Shown: positions 15,046-25,098, counted from the stretch's first letter. The stretch: DNA of 47,857 nucleotides from Piscirickettsiaceae bacterium (GCA_024685975.1 JAIBDZ010000011.1:1-47857), one strand, 5' to 3'. Numbers and translations: made by a program. The notes: generated from the letters alone by a model not told the origin.

Positions 15046-15071
15046 ATAGGGCGGTCGTAAGGCCGCCCTAT
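15046..15071. terminator. Bidirectional terminator
   Basis: ATAGGGCGG (15046-15054) pairs with CCGCCCTAT (15063-15071), followed by TTATTATT on the plus strand. It ends the small plus-strand gene and also the minus-strand operon whose last gene stops at 15075. Confidence 0.82.
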
Positions 15072-15074
15072 TTA

Positions 15075-15602
15075 TTATTGGCAGTTAGCAGCGTTAGTTT
15101 CAAACGCATCTAAAAAGCCATCCTCATCTACTTGATAGCGAACATAAGAAATTTCATTCATTGTCTCTTCCATTGCACACAGGCAGAGCGTTTTCTTTTT
15201 GCCATAGGTACTGTATGACATTGGCGCTTTATTATTGCTAACACAAGCATCGATAACGTCATATTCAACATTAAGTGGGTAGCGGTTGTCGGTTATCACA
15301 TACTCCACAAATTGACTCGTCCCGTAGGCCAAAATAGCCAGAATGGCTGCGACTTTATAAGGACTGTGAATTGTTTTTTTAAAGAGCTGATTTGAACAGC
15401 TACTGCAATAGACGATGACATCAACGATATGATTTTTATTCTCAGCCTCGCAAGGACAAGATAAATTTAATATCTCCTCCTCAGCGTCTTGACTTAAATG
15501 CGGTTTTTTTGCTTTAAATGATTGAAATTTACCTTTGATCTTCGAGAGTACCTCTCCTAAATCGGGCGCTTCATCTTTTGCTTCTGCGTCTTTCCGTGAC
15601 AT
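15075..15602 (-). CDS. Membrane protein with paired cysteines
   Basis: A 175 aa protein I do not recognise. The N-terminal 35 residues are charged. CPCEAE (about 49-54) and CSSC (about 71-74) could bind a zinc ion. One membrane helix follows (KVAAILAILAYGTSQFVEYVI). The C-terminal part carries further cysteines (ACVSN, LCLCA, NCQ) and is probably outside the cytoplasm. AAGGA lies 8 nt before ATG. It is the last gene before a terminator, on the same strand as the restriction operon and the nuclease upstream, so it may be read through from them. Confidence 0.68.
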   Translation of the reverse strand: MSRKDAEAKDEAPDLGEVLSKIKGKFQSFKAKKPHLSQDAEEEILNLSCPCEAENKNHIVDVIVYCSSCSNQLFKKTIHSPYKVAAILAILAYGTSQFVEYVITDNRYPLNVEYDVIDACVSNNKAPMSYSTYGKKKTLCLCAMEETMNEISYVRYQVDEDGFLDAFETNAANCQ

Positions 15603-15617
15603 AAGTTTATTCCTTGT

Positions 15618-15689
15618 TTATTTATTAATAATTAACTTTACAATTTGTTTCCAGAGTTTTGTTAAATCAAAAATCAATGATACGTTCAT
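15618..15689 (-). CDS. Possible 23-residue peptide ORF
   Basis: ATG 15689 to TAA 15618 encodes MNVSLIFDLTKLWKQIVKLI plus three residues, an amphipathic, cationic peptide. It has a perfect AGGAG 9 nt upstream. It starts 21 bp after the stop of the nuclease gene and ends 15 bp before the membrane-protein gene. It may be a leader peptide, a small membrane-active peptide, or chance. Conservation is unknown. Confidence 0.35.
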   Translation of the reverse strand: MNVSLIFDLTKLWKQIVKLIINK

Positions 15690-15710
15690 GTGATTTCACT
15701 CCTAAGGTGG

Positions 15711-16799
15711 TTACTCTACTTTCCAAATCTGCTTTAACCGGTTGACGGTATGGTTCCATTTTTGCGCTGTAGGTTTACAAACCGTATTTTGATTGCCGAA
15801 TAAACCCGTTTCACTAAAAGCGTGCTCCCTATCAACGGTATGAAGCCACTTAATCGGAACAAGGTATTCAGCTGTTTCGTCATCCGCTGTTGGATCAAGA
15901 TGTGGGTAAGGCTCAGTCATGGCTGTTTCAAGCAATGTCTTGGCCCCATCAGGTGTTATAAATTGATATCGATCAGCACGACACCGTTCACCAATCACTT
16001 CACCAACACCGACAAAACCTGTCTTGGGAATGTTAACCCAAACCCGATCACCTTCTGAAAGCATAGAAAGTGTTTTGGAGAACCAATTAGCGCCGCCACC
16101 AGAAATAAAACCATATTTTCTTGCCTCCTCCCAGGGTCTATTGTCACCAAAAGAGACATAAAACTCGCCATTCCACGGGCCTTTGGGTGATTTTGATGTA
16201 GCGGGTGTCTGCGTTTCATCAGGTTTAATCATCCAAGCTCGGCTAAGGTAACTGTCACCACCATCTTCAAACGCCGCAAAAAATAAGGCATTGATTGATA
16301 TTTGTGCGAACTCATTTAAGTAGTTAATAATTCGTTCGGTGCTAGGATCGAGTTCGGTTGCGACAACGACCATTTGGTGGCTTTCATTAACGGTAATATC
16401 CGAAAGTGAGATTTTGAATTTAGCTTCAAAAGCTTCATCTAAGGTCGCATAGTCTCGGTTGTAACGTTGAGCGAAATTCAGATAAATATCGACAATCTCA
16501 GAATCCGAAAGATCGGTTACCCAAGATGCATAATCAATCGTTTGTGCAACGACATCACGAGGTGTTTTTTGTTTTTTTAGCTCAATAATGATGACGGTAC
16601 CGTTAGCATCCATCGCCAGTAAATCTATGTATTTATCATAGGCCGTTCTAACTTGCCGACCAATTAATAGCCAATCAGTATTAAGAATAGACATGTCTTG
16701 CATGACTTGCTCTTCTAGTAAGGCTTCATCCATTAATGCCTTTGGTTTTAATCTCTGTGGTGTTTCGCCAATTTTCCAAATACCTTGTTCAATGGACAT
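15711..16799 (-). CDS. NucS-like (DUF91) nuclease fused to a PUA/EVE-like domain
   Basis: A 362 aa protein in two parts. Residues 25-190 are a PD-(D/E)xK nuclease domain of the NucS/DUF91 type, with D59 in YIDLLAMDANG and E73-x-K75 in VIIIELKKQ, then helices as in the family. Residues 208-362 begin PWNGEFYVSFGDN and continue KYGFISGGGANWF and GDRVWVNIPKTGFVGVGEVIGE, a pattern like PUA/EVE-type domains. Some EVE domains read modified bases. Together this suggests an enzyme that cuts DNA or RNA according to a modification, but no activity is shown. It lies 65 bp after hsdR on the same strand with its own ribosome site (AAGGGA). Confidence 0.78.
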   Translation of the reverse strand: MSIEQGIWKIGETPQRLKPKALMDEALLEEQVMQDMSILNTDWLLIGRQVRTAYDKYIDLLAMDANGTVIIIELKKQKTPRDVVAQTIDYASWVTDLSDSEIVDIYLNFAQRYNRDYATLDEAFEAKFKISLSDITVNESHQMVVVATELDPSTERIINYLNEFAQISINALFFAAFEDGGDSYLSRAWMIKPDETQTPATSKSPKGPWNGEFYVSFGDNRPWEEARKYGFISGGGANWFSKTLSMLSEGDRVWVNIPKTGFVGVGEVIGERCRADRYQFITPDGAKTLLETAMTEPYPHLDPTADDETAEYLVPIKWLHTVDREHAFSETGLFGNQNTVCKPTAQKWNHTVNRLKQIWKVE

Positions 16800-16864
16800 G
16801 GTTTATTCCCTTTCACAAATCAGTGTGGTGTAACCCGATAACAATTACGGCTTCGTTCTTACTA

Positions 16865-19800
16865 TTAAACTTTCCCGCCGACACCTTTAAACTTCTCTAC
16901 AAACGCAGCGATTTTTTGAAACACACTCTGTTTCTTGGTTAAGTATTGCGGGTTTAACGGGCTCATCTTGGGCAAAATGCTATTGAGCTCTGTTCCTGCA
17001 TCGCTGGCGTACTCACGTTTGAGTGAAGTGATGATGTAGCGTCGAGCTTCTTCAGCATTCAGGCTTTCTGCGTTAATCAGCGCCTCGGCTTCTCGTTGCT
17101 GCTCAGCCTGGGCGAAAGCAAAAAAGGCTTCGATTACACTGGCTTTATCGCCAATCTGGTCGAGGTCGGTTTGATTGATAAAATCGACCACTAAGCTTTC
17201 TTTAGCACGATTGCCAAGGCTAGCGCGGATGACTCTGCGAACTTCCTCTATCAAATCGGCTTTGCTTTTGATTTTTTTGTTGTGCTCGAAAATCAGTTCC
17301 AGAATGTAATCGAGATTAATTTCTTGGGATTTGAGTAGGTCGACCTCAAACACCACATCATCCCAGTCGATGGTGGATTTTTCTTTTTCTTCTGCCGATT
17401 TTTCACGACGTTGCCAATCGCGTATGTCGTTGTAAGTAGATCGGTAGTCCTGAACCTTACGCTCGGCTGGCAGACGTATCGTCTGTAACTCAGCTAGTTT
17501 TTCATCATCAAGATAATGTTCGGCTTTAAATGCCTCAACCGCATCAGCATCGTTCATATCGACGTTTTGCAAAGCTTTTAGGCTGGCAAATTCGTCGTAG
17601 TTTTGTAGTATGTTTTCAACGCGTAGGTATTCGCCAAAGAGTTTGGCAAAGTCTTTTTTATCTGACTCTTTTTCAATTGTAGAGGGGGCAGGAAAACGCT
17701 GCTCCAGTTCACTGACTACTTCCATAAAACCGCGCCGTGCTTCACCAGTCACCACATCGGTAAAGCCTTCCATGTATTCCTTATAGCTTTTTTCTAGCAC
17801 CACATTTTTGGTGTTTTTATCGCCAAACAGGGTGATGGCATCCACGGTCGCTTTTTCAAGATTGCGAAAGGTAACAATATTGCCAAAGGTTTTAGTCGCA
17901 TCATAAATGCGGTTAGTGCGTGAATAGGCTTGCATTAAACCGTGATAACGTAGGTTTTTATCAACAAACAGCGTATTTAGCGTTGGCGCATCAAAGCCAG
18001 TTAGGAACATGCCCACCACAATCAATAGATCGATTTCTTTGGCTTTAACCCGTTTGGCTAAATCACGGTAATAATCTTGGAAACCTTTGCTATCAACCCC
18101 GAAATTCATTTTAAAGAAACTGTTGTAGTCGGCAATGGCGGCACTTAAGAACTCTTTGGCACTGCTATTCATAGCCGAGACATCAAAGCTCTCATCCAGA
18201 ATATCGCCGACCGCATCTTGCTCTTCATTGGCGGCAAAAGAGAAGATGGTGGCAATTTTAAGTGGTTTGTCATTACCAGCTTGTAAGTTATTTAATGATT
18301 CATAATAGAGCTTGGCGGCATCGACACTGCTCACGGCAAACATGGCATTAAAGCCTTTGGCATTTGCTTGTAATCGATGGGTCTTCTGGCGGTAGTTGCT
18401 CAAAATGTATTGAGATATTTCGCGAATCCGATCGGGGTGTTGTAACGCTTGTTTATTTTCCGCCGCGCTGAGCTTTTTCTCATCTTGTTCGGTTTCGATT
18501 TCCTTAAACTTCGGACGAACATCGTTGTAATCCACTTTGAACTTGAGCACTTTTTCATCACGAATGGCATCAGTGATCACATAGGAATGTAACTCTCGAC
18601 CAAACACGCTGGCGGTGGTGTCGGCACCGAGGGCGTTTTGTGGGAAGATAGGTGTACCAGTAAAACCAAACTGATAGAAGCGTTTGAACTTTTTGTTCAA
18701 GTTCTTTTGTGCTTCACCAAACTGGCTGCGGTGACATTCATCAAAAATAAACACCACCTGCTTATTGTAGATAGGTAGATCACCTTCGCTCTTCATTAGG
18801 TTGTTGAGCTTCTGAATCGTGGTGACGACGATTTTGTTATCGTCTTTATTCAGATTACGCTTTAAGCCTGCGGTACTGTCAGAACCATTGACACTGTCGG
18901 GTGAAAAACGCTGATATTCCTTCATGGTCTGATAGTCTAAGTCTTTACGGTCGACGACAAAAAATACCTTATCGATAAACGCCAATTCTGTCGCTAAACG
19001 TGCAGCCTTAAAACTGGTGAGGGTTTTACCTGAGCCTGTGGTGTGCCAGATAAAGCCGCCGCTTTCTGGTTTGCTCCAGCTTTTAGCGTTATAAGCGCTT
19101 TTAATCTTCCACAAAATACGCTCGGTGGCCGCAATCTGATAGGGGCGCATGACGAGCAGCGTATCGCTCACATCGAACACAGAGTAATGCAATAACACAT
19201 TAAGCAAAGTATTTTTCTGGAAGAAGGTGGCTGTAAAGTCCTTTAAGTCTTTAATTAGGCTATTGTCGGCCTTGGCCCAGTTCATGGTGAAGTCGAAGCT
19301 GTTCTTGTTGCGTTGGGTGGTATTAGCAAAATAGCGGCTATCCGTACCGTTAGAGATCACGAACAACTGTAAATATTTATACAACGAATCTTCGCTGTTA
19401 AAGCTTTCTTTGCTGTAACGGTGTACCTGATTAAAGGCTTCTCGTATGGCCACGCCACGTTTTTTGAGTTCGATTTGTACCAGAGGTAAACCGTTGACCA
19501 GAATGGTCACATCGTAGCGGTTAGCATGCGAACCTGTTTGCACAAACTGCTTGATCACCTGCACTTTGTTGCGAGTGATGTTGTTTTTATCTAGTAAATA
19601 AATGTTTTTAATGCGACCATCGTCAAACACAAAATCGTGAATATAATCATCGTGGACTTTGCGCGTTTTATCGACAATGCTGTCATTGGGTTTATCTAGA
19701 TAAGTTTCCACAAAACGACGCCATTCGCCCTCTAAAAACACCACGTTATTGAGCGTTTGCAATTGCTGGCGAACATTGGCCAGCATCGCTTCTGGGTTAT

Positions 19801-19963
19801 TCAATCCCGGCAGGTATTCATAACCTTGGTTTTGCAGGTCCTGAATCAGCTCGCGCTCCAAAGCCTCTTCGCTCTGGTAGCTGTCCGCCACCTGCCATTC
19901 CTTGGCGTATTTATCGAGTACGATAAAATTGTTCGATTCTGCGATAGTTTTATAGTCAGTCAT
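16865..19963 (-). CDS. hsdR: Type I restriction enzyme, motor/nuclease subunit HsdR
   Basis: Cuts unmethylated DNA after ATP-driven translocation, in complex with HsdM and HsdS. The 1032 aa length is close to EcoR124I HsdR. Nuclease residues D151, E165 and K167 (IELKKRG) sit at the positions known for EcoR124I. Walker A HTTGSGKT ends with K313-T314, and motif II is DECH at 408-411. Further SF2 helicase motifs follow ([25 protein letters not shown]). The C-terminal helical part that contacts the methylase runs from about 860. The start overlaps the stop of the second rhuM gene by 8 bp. All visible catalytic motifs are intact. Confidence 0.95.
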   Translation of the reverse strand: MTDYKTIAESNNFIVLDKYAKEWQVADSYQSEEALERELIQDLQNQGYEYLPGLNNPEAMLANVRQQLQTLNNVVFLEGEWRRFVETYLDKPNDSIVDKTRKVHDDYIHDFVFDDGRIKNIYLLDKNNITRNKVQVIKQFVQTGSHANRYDVTILVNGLPLVQIELKKRGVAIREAFNQVHRYSKESFNSEDSLYKYLQLFVISNGTDSRYFANTTQRNKNSFDFTMNWAKADNSLIKDLKDFTATFFQKNTLLNVLLHYSVFDVSDTLLVMRPYQIAATERILWKIKSAYNAKSWSKPESGGFIWHTTGSGKTLTSFKAARLATELAFIDKVFFVVDRKDLDYQTMKEYQRFSPDSVNGSDSTAGLKRNLNKDDNKIVVTTIQKLNNLMKSEGDLPIYNKQVVFIFDECHRSQFGEAQKNLNKKFKRFYQFGFTGTPIFPQNALGADTTASVFGRELHSYVITDAIRDEKVLKFKVDYNDVRPKFKEIETEQDEKKLSAAENKQALQHPDRIREISQYILSNYRQKTHRLQANAKGFNAMFAVSSVDAAKLYYESLNNLQAGNDKPLKIATIFSFAANEEQDAVGDILDESFDVSAMNSSAKEFLSAAIADYNSFFKMNFGVDSKGFQDYYRDLAKRVKAKEIDLLIVVGMFLTGFDAPTLNTLFVDKNLRYHGLMQAYSRTNRIYDATKTFGNIVTFRNLEKATVDAITLFGDKNTKNVVLEKSYKEYMEGFTDVVTGEARRGFMEVVSELEQRFPAPSTIEKESDKKDFAKLFGEYLRVENILQNYDEFASLKALQNVDMNDADAVEAFKAEHYLDDEKLAELQTIRLPAERKVQDYRSTYNDIRDWQRREKSAEEKEKSTIDWDDVVFEVDLLKSQEINLDYILELIFEHNKKIKSKADLIEEVRRVIRASLGNRAKESLVVDFINQTDLDQIGDKASVIEAFFAFAQAEQQREAEALINAESLNAEEARRYIITSLKREYASDAGTELNSILPKMSPLNPQYLTKKQSVFQKIAAFVEKFKGVGGKV

Positions 19964-20990
19964 CCTTTGACTCCTGTTTTTTGAGCATCTTCTTCACTTC
20001 ACGGTCAAAATCTGACTCAATACGCTGTTGCTTATTAAATTTTTCGTATTCTGTATGGGCTTTTTTCTCTGCCTGTTTGCGGCTCACCGAGCCATATCCT
20101 TCAAGAATCTGATATTCGTTAAAACTAAGAAACTTATTAACGCTGTCGGCAAAACTTTCCATGGTAAAGGTATTGCGTCGTTCAATAATGCCCTCGATGT
20201 AATCAAAAAATGCCGAAACAGTGCGTTCGAGCTTTTTAATTTCAGCTTCTGTTAAGTAGTTTTTAGCTATTGTTGCGTCTGACTTTAATACGCGCCCTTT
20301 CGGTGCGTTTTTATAACTGCTCAGACCCATTAAAGGTTTATTGGCATCGGCTTTGAGTGAAATAATTTCTGCTGCCGTGTGACCGGTAATGGCGAAATGA
20401 AACTTGTCCTGAACATGCGCGTAAAACAAACGTGTGGTGTCTGATTTTTGATCGTAATCAATACTACACTCAGAAAAAATATCAGTAATCTGTTGATAAA
20501 TACGTCGTTCACTGGCACGAATCGAGCGAACGCGTTCGAGTAGCTCTTTAAAATAATCTTTACCAAAAAAACGGCCATTTTTAAGGCGCTCATCATCCAT
20601 GGCAAAGCCTTTGATGATGTAATCCTTGATTAGCGCAGTGGCCCAAATCCTAAACTGGGTAGCTTGCGCCGAGTTAACCCGGTAACCAACTGAAATAACC
20701 GCATCTAAATTGTAATATTCAAGCTTGCGTTTAACCTCGCGCTTACCTTCTTGTTGAACTGTTTCCAAAATGGAAAGAGTTGCTTCGCGCTGTAATTCTC
20801 CAGAATCATAAATATTATCTAAATGCTTAGAAATAGCAGGCACGCCCACGCCAAACAGTTCTGCAATGCGCTTTTGGGTTAACCAAATGGTTTCGCCGCT
20901 GAGTAATACTTCTACTTTAACGTCACCATTGGGCGCGGTATACAGCAGAAATTCGCTGGTTTGGTCACGCAGACTTAGTGTTTTAGCCAT
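19956..20990 (-). CDS. RhuM family protein, second copy in the hsd operon
   Basis: A 344 aa protein of the Virulence_RhuM family (first named in Salmonella SPI-3, function unknown). The N-terminal region has a helix-turn-helix-like stretch, [20 protein letters not shown], followed by [16 protein letters not shown], the family hallmark. A middle domain has [18 protein letters not shown], and a charged helical tail ends the protein. It lies 1 bp after hsdS and overlaps hsdR by 8 bp, so it is tightly bound to the operon. It is only moderately similar to the other copy (22257-23246), so this is not a recent duplication. DNA binding is likely; the link to restriction is inference. Confidence 0.88.
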   Translation of the reverse strand: MAKTLSLRDQTSEFLLYTAPNGDVKVEVLLSGETIWLTQKRIAELFGVGVPAISKHLDNIYDSGELQREATLSILETVQQEGKREVKRKLEYYNLDAVISVGYRVNSAQATQFRIWATALIKDYIIKGFAMDDERLKNGRFFGKDYFKELLERVRSIRASERRIYQQITDIFSECSIDYDQKSDTTRLFYAHVQDKFHFAITGHTAAEIISLKADANKPLMGLSSYKNAPKGRVLKSDATIAKNYLTEAEIKKLERTVSAFFDYIEGIIERRNTFTMESFADSVNKFLSFNEYQILEGYGSVSRKQAEKKAHTEYEKFNKQQRIESDFDREVKKMLKKQESKDD

Positions 20991-20991
20991 A

Positions 20992-22260
20992 TCAAGCCGC
21001 TACCTCTGAATCTGGTTTAGGAAAGCTCAGCAGTAAATCGCGATAGTATTCGTATTGCTGTTGTCGTAAGGCAATTTCGCGGGGTAAGCCTTCGCTGATA
21101 GAGTTGGTTAATGTGTCGAATTTATCGAGGATGGCCGCGATAAGGGCTTGTTCAGCAAGCGATTTTTCTGCATCGCTAGCATATGGAATGGGAACCAAGT
21201 ATTCCATGATTTTTGGTTTGTTACCACGAGGCATTTTTGCTCCCTTGGCATGTTGCATGTTGTATTCAAAGAATCTATCGTCGGCAAGAACTTGGTATAG
21301 ATATTGAGAAAGAACATCTTTGCTAGTTGGGTGTACCACTAACACATCACCATTAGTCCCGCCTTTACAATCAGCATGCCAAATCTTTTTCAAGTATGGG
21401 CGAATATTCCCAATAAGGATGTCGCCATCGCAGAACTCTGTTGAATTGCCTGAAGTGGGGACATAATTTGACTTTACTTTCCCCTCTCTGTTTTGTAGCA
21501 AGTTGTCAACACCAACATAGTTCGTTTCATCAAGCTGTTCGTAACTAATACGCGTTTTTGAATATTCAGCTACTTCCCCCAATACTTTCCACTCCACTTC
21601 CCCATCTTCAAAACGCAACAACTGGTCGCGATAGTAGTTGTATTGTTTTTTACGCATGCTAAGTTCGGCGGTCAGTTCGGCGGTCAGTTCGGCGGTCAGT
21701 TCGGCGAAGCTGTCCAAAATACGAACGATTTCGGCCTGGATTTCCAGCGATTTTTCTGGGTTATCTGGGCAGGGGATGGGGATTTCTAATTTGTCGATAT
21801 TGTTTGCTTTTAAATACCCCTGACCAGAGTTATTTTTCACAGCGTGAAAATGGCTTTTCATCCGTGGCGAATCAAAGAAGTGCCAAAAGAATCTACAATT
21901 TATCGAATTTTCATCTAGTCGAATTAAGTACATATTTTGACCATAAAACGCTAAATCAGATTCCTTTACCACGGCAACTTCACCGATTGTGCCGATCATG
22001 CTAATCAAGACATCTCCAGCTAGAATCGGCCTATTTCTGGATAATTCAATATAATCTTCACGAGAAATAAATTTCGTTTTATCGAAATTTATATGCCCAC
22101 CTTTAATATTCTTCGATGTGATATAAGGTATTTTTTCGGCATCATTAAATTGTGGGGTTGCTGGCATAATCCAAAATTTGTCTACAACCAATTGCTCCAA
22201 TGGTTTCCATTCCACCTCAACTCCATTCAGCAGCTTTTCCATAAAGCTCATGATACTCAT
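20992..22260 (-). CDS. hsdS: Type I specificity subunit HsdS
   Basis: Selects the two-part DNA target of the type I system. The 422 aa protein has the usual circular layout. The first conserved start NGVEVEWKPLEQL leads into target-recognition domain 1 (about 20-180). A central conserved helix follows with FAEL and three TAEL units and KKQYNYYRDQLL. A second start, EVEWKVLGEVAEYS, leads into domain 2 (about 225-385), then a final helix with RQQQYEYYRDLLL. The TAEL repeat places it in the EcoR124I-like (type IC) group, where repeat number sets the gap between half-sites. The start overlaps the rhuM stop (ATGA). The target sequence cannot be read from the protein. Confidence 0.93.
   Translation of the reverse strand: MSIMSFMEKLLNGVEVEWKPLEQLVVDKFWIMPATPQFNDAEKIPYITSKNIKGGHINFDKTKFISREDYIELSRNRPILAGDVLISMIGTIGEVAVVKESDLAFYGQNMYLIRLDENSINCRFFWHFFDSPRMKSHFHAVKNNSGQGYLKANNIDKLEIPIPCPDNPEKSLEIQAEIVRILDSFAELTAELTAELTAELSMRKKQYNYYRDQLLRFEDGEVEWKVLGEVAEYSKTRISYEQLDETNYVGVDNLLQNREGKVKSNYVPTSGNSTEFCDGDILIGNIRPYLKKIWHADCKGGTNGDVLVVHPTSKDVLSQYLYQVLADDRFFEYNMQHAKGAKMPRGNKPKIMEYLVPIPYASDAEKSLAEQALIAAILDKFDTLTNSISEGLPREIALRQQQYEYYRDLLLSFPKPDSEVAA
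21663..21706 (-). repeat. 12-bp TAEL tandem repeat in hsdS
   Basis: Plus-strand unit GTTCGGCGGTCA occurs three times without mismatch (21663-21674, 21675-21686, 21687-21698), followed by 8 bp of a fourth unit. On the coding strand it gives three TAEL tetrapeptides in the central HsdS helix. Since the unit is 12 bp, gain or loss stays in frame. In EcoR124I and EcoR124II, two versus three TAEL units change the target spacer from 6 to 7 bp. Confidence 0.9.
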
Positions 22261-23246
22261 TTTTGTCGACTCTCTTTTTTAGCCTGTTTTTCCAGTGTGG
22301 CGATGGTGTTTAGATAGTCTTTTTCGACATTGTCGAGGGTTTTGGCTTTGTATTTTTTATGTTCCAGTTTGGCTTTTTTGACTGCTGCGTTGTGTGAAAT
22401 CTTACCGGCATTGTCCAGCACTTGTCGTCCAGTTGAGCTCAGAATGTTGTCGAGTTCACGTACATAGTCGGCCATACGCATTTCACGTTGTTCGATGGCG
22501 TTTAATTCGGCCAAATCAAAATAGGCTGAAACAAGATTGTTTAATACTTTCAATTCTTGTTCGTTCAGGTAGTTTTTAGCAACCATGGCTTCGGCCTGCG
22601 TGGGTTGGTTACCTTTAAAGCTGTTCAGGCCTGCAAAGGGTTTGTCGCTATCGACGCGCAGGTAGATCACTTCTGCGGCGGTGTGTCCGTGGGCGGCGTA
22701 ATGCAATTTGTTTTGTACGATTTTAAAAAACGTCAGGCTGTCTTCGCTATTGGGATTGTAATCACTGGCGGTGGCATATAAGTCGAGTACCTGACGGTAC
22801 ATGACTTTTTCACTAGAGCGAATATCACGAATGCGGTCGAGCAATTCTTTCCAGTAATTGCCGCCCCCCAGATTTTTTAAGCGTTCGTCGTTTAGGGCAA
22901 AACCTTTTTCCAGATATTCTTTCAGCACAGTGGAGGCATAGCGTCGGAATTGGACGCCACGCGGCGAACGTACGCGATAACCTACGGCGAGGATAGCATC
23001 GAGGTTATAGAGTTTGGTTCGATAGCTCTTACCGTCGGCGGCAGTTGTCAAGGATTCCTTGACAACTGAATCTTCGTCCAGCTCTCGATCTTCTATGATG
23101 TTTTTCAAATGTAGGGAGATATTTTGTTTTGTCGCTTCAAACAATTCGGCAATCTGGAGCTGGGAGAGCCAGACAGTGCCGTTGTCGAGCTTTAAATCGA
23201 TTTTGGTTACGCCATCATCGGTGGTGTAGAGGATCACATCACTCAT
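22257..23246 (-). CDS. RhuM family protein, first copy in the hsd operon
   Basis: A 329 aa RhuM family protein. The HTH-like segment is [20 protein letters not shown], and [16 protein letters not shown] is the family hallmark. It is followed by [16 protein letters not shown] (also seen in Bro-N-like DNA-binding domains), [18 protein letters not shown], and a basic helical tail. It overlaps hsdM by 4 bp upstream and hsdS by 4 bp downstream (ATGA junctions), so its translation is coupled to both. The function of RhuM is not known. Its place between modification and specificity genes suggests a role in regulating or modifying the R-M complex, which is inference. Confidence 0.88.
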   Translation of the reverse strand: MSDVILYTTDDGVTKIDLKLDNGTVWLSQLQIAELFEATKQNISLHLKNIIEDRELDEDSVVKESLTTAADGKSYRTKLYNLDAILAVGYRVRSPRGVQFRRYASTVLKEYLEKGFALNDERLKNLGGGNYWKELLDRIRDIRSSEKVMYRQVLDLYATASDYNPNSEDSLTFFKIVQNKLHYAAHGHTAAEVIYLRVDSDKPFAGLNSFKGNQPTQAEAMVAKNYLNEQELKVLNNLVSAYFDLAELNAIEQREMRMADYVRELDNILSSTGRQVLDNAGKISHNAAVKKAKLEHKKYKAKTLDNVEKDYLNTIATLEKQAKKESRQK

Positions 23247-24793
23247 GCCTCATTCCCTTCGATTTCAGCCACAATGACATCAATGTCTTTACGTAACTGA
23301 TCGATTTTGGTCACAGTGGTGTTGAGTTCGGCATTGAGCTTGGTGATATCAATCACTTCGCGGGTATCTTTGGCTTCGACATAGCTACTGACCGATAGGT
23401 TGTAGTCGTTTGCGGCGACCTTTTCGAAAGGCACAGCGTTGGCGAAGTGATCGACGTTTTCTTTGCTATCAAACACCGCCATGATTTGTTCAATATGGGC
23501 ATCGGTGAGGATGTTGTTATTGGTTTCTTTTTTAAATAAACCACTGGCATCGATAAATTGGGTGGTGGTGTCGGTTTTATGTTTGGACAGGACTAAAATG
23601 GTGACGGCAATGGTGGTGCCAAAAAACAAGTTAGGCGCGAGTGAAATGACGGTTTCCACATAGTTGTTATCGACTAAGTATTTGCGGATTTTCTGTTCGG
23701 CACCACCACGGTAAAAAATACCAGGGAAGCAGACAATGGCGGCGCGGCCTTTGCTGGAGAGGTAATTGAGCGCATGAAGAACAAAGGCGAAGTCGGCTTT
23801 GGATTTGGGCGCGAGTACTCCAGCGGGCGCAAAACGGTCATCGTTAATCAGCGTTGGATCATCACTCCCTATCCACTTTACGGAATAGGGCGGGTTGGAG
23901 ACGATGGCATCAAAGGGTTTGTCATCCCCAAAATACGGCTCGATTAAAGTGTTACCCAATTGCATATTAAACTTGTCGTAGTTGATGTTATGCAAAAACA
24001 TGTTCATACGCGCAAGGTTGTAGGTGGTGTGGTTGATTTCTTGGCCGAAGAAACCTTCTTCAATAATATGGGCGTCGAAGTGCTTTTTGGCTTGCAGCAA
24101 TAGTGAACCAGAACCACAAGCAGGATCATAAATTTTGTTCACGCTGGTTTGTTTAAACATGGCAAGTTGGGCTATGAGCTTGGAAACGTGCTGCGGGGTA
24201 AAGAACTCACCACCAGATTTGCCGGCATTGGCTGCGTAGTTAGAGATTAAAAACTCGTAGGCATCGCCGAACAGTTCATTTTCATTGTCTTCAAATTGAC
24301 CAATATCCAAGCCAGCGACACCCTTGATCACGGCAGCCAAGCGGGCATTTTTATCTTTGACAGTATTACCGAGGCGGTTGCTGGTGGTATCGAAATCAGC
24401 AAATAGACCTTTGATGTCTGGCTCTGAGGGGTAGCCATTGGCAGAACTCTCAATGGCGGCAAAGATGGTGGCCAGATCGGTGTTTAAACTTTCGTTGTTG
24501 TTCGCGCCTTTAGCGATATTAGAAAACAGTTGGGCGGGATAGATGAAATAACCCTTAGTTTTAATCGCGTCGTCTTGGATTTCAGGCGTGATCACGCTGT
24601 CTGGTAGTTCGGCGTAGTGAATGCTGTCGTCACCAGCTTCGATGTAGCTGGCAAAGTTTTCACTGATAAAACGGTAAAACAAGGCACCAAGTACGTATTG
24701 CTTAAAATCCCAGCCATCAACCGCTCCACGTACATCGTTGGCAATGGCCCAGATTTGGCGCTGTAAAGCGGCACGTTGTTGGGTACTTGTCAT
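23243..24793 (-). CDS. hsdM: Type I adenine methyltransferase subunit HsdM
   Basis: Methylates adenine in the HsdS target and protects host DNA. It is 516 aa, close to EcoR124I HsdM. An N-terminal helical domain (10-150) is followed by [12 protein letters not shown] (195-206), the S-adenosylmethionine motif DPACGSG (223-229) and the catalytic NPPY (300-303), then a C-terminal helical part that contacts HsdS. The start overlaps the stop of a 53-codon ORF (ATGA). It is the first large gene of the operon, consistent with methylation being made before cutting. Confidence 0.96.
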   Translation of the reverse strand: MTSTQQRAALQRQIWAIANDVRGAVDGWDFKQYVLGALFYRFISENFASYIEAGDDSIHYAELPDSVITPEIQDDAIKTKGYFIYPAQLFSNIAKGANNNESLNTDLATIFAAIESSANGYPSEPDIKGLFADFDTTSNRLGNTVKDKNARLAAVIKGVAGLDIGQFEDNENELFGDAYEFLISNYAANAGKSGGEFFTPQHVSKLIAQLAMFKQTSVNKIYDPACGSGSLLLQAKKHFDAHIIEEGFFGQEINHTTYNLARMNMFLHNINYDKFNMQLGNTLIEPYFGDDKPFDAIVSNPPYSVKWIGSDDPTLINDDRFAPAGVLAPKSKADFAFVLHALNYLSSKGRAAIVCFPGIFYRGGAEQKIRKYLVDNNYVETVISLAPNLFFGTTIAVTILVLSKHKTDTTTQFIDASGLFKKETNNNILTDAHIEQIMAVFDSKENVDHFANAVPFEKVAANDYNLSVSSYVEAKDTREVIDITKLNAELNTTVTKIDQLRKDIDVIVAEIEGNEA

Positions 24794-24951
24794 GGTGTCA
24801 TTCCTGTTTTAAGCGATTTTAACTGCGTGTGCCAGTGTCCTCGGACGAAAACGAGCTCATCATTCAATGCGTACTGATACGGTATTTGTTTTTGAGTGTT
24901 GAGTTTGGAGCGAAGATCTTGTTCGTTGCGTGCTTTCTTGTTCAAATGCAT
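24790..24951 (-). CDS. Small ORF translationally coupled to hsdM
   Basis: ATG 24951 to TGA 24790 encodes 53 aa, beginning [20 protein letters not shown] and containing [16 protein letters not shown]. It is basic and soluble, with no motif I recognise. Its stop overlaps the hsdM ATG by ATGA, the same junction type used through the operon, and AGGGACGGA precedes its start. This argues for a real first gene, perhaps a regulator or a leader controlling methylase synthesis. Confidence 0.6.
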   Translation of the reverse strand: MHLNKKARNEQDLRSKLNTQKQIPYQYALNDELVFVRGHWHTQLKSLKTGMTP

Positions 24952-24980
24952 TCCGTCCCTGAGTCATAATCTAATGACGA

Positions 24981-25010
24981 AATATAGCACCATATATGGA
25001 TTAGAACCAA
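24981..25010 (-). promoter_or_regulatory. Promoter of the hsd operon with palindrome in the spacer
   Basis: On the minus strand, TTGGTT (25005-25010) and TATATT (24981-24986) are 18 bp apart. A perfect 10-bp palindrome CCATATATGG (24990-24999) lies inside the spacer, a good place for a repressor. It is about 30 bp upstream of the first small ORF. Confidence 0.5.
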
Positions 25011-25062
25011 GCTAAGAAAGGTTTGAGGTGAACTTTGAAACATGACCCTGCCATGACCCAAT

Positions 25063-25098
25063 AAAAAAGGCCTAGCAACGTTATATTGCTAAGCCTTT
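25063..25098 (-). terminator. Terminator after tRNA-Phe
   Basis: AAAGGCCTAGCAA (25066-25078) pairs with TTGCTAAGCCTTT (25086-25098) with one mismatch. On the minus strand a T run follows. It ends the tRNA transcript. Confidence 0.78.
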
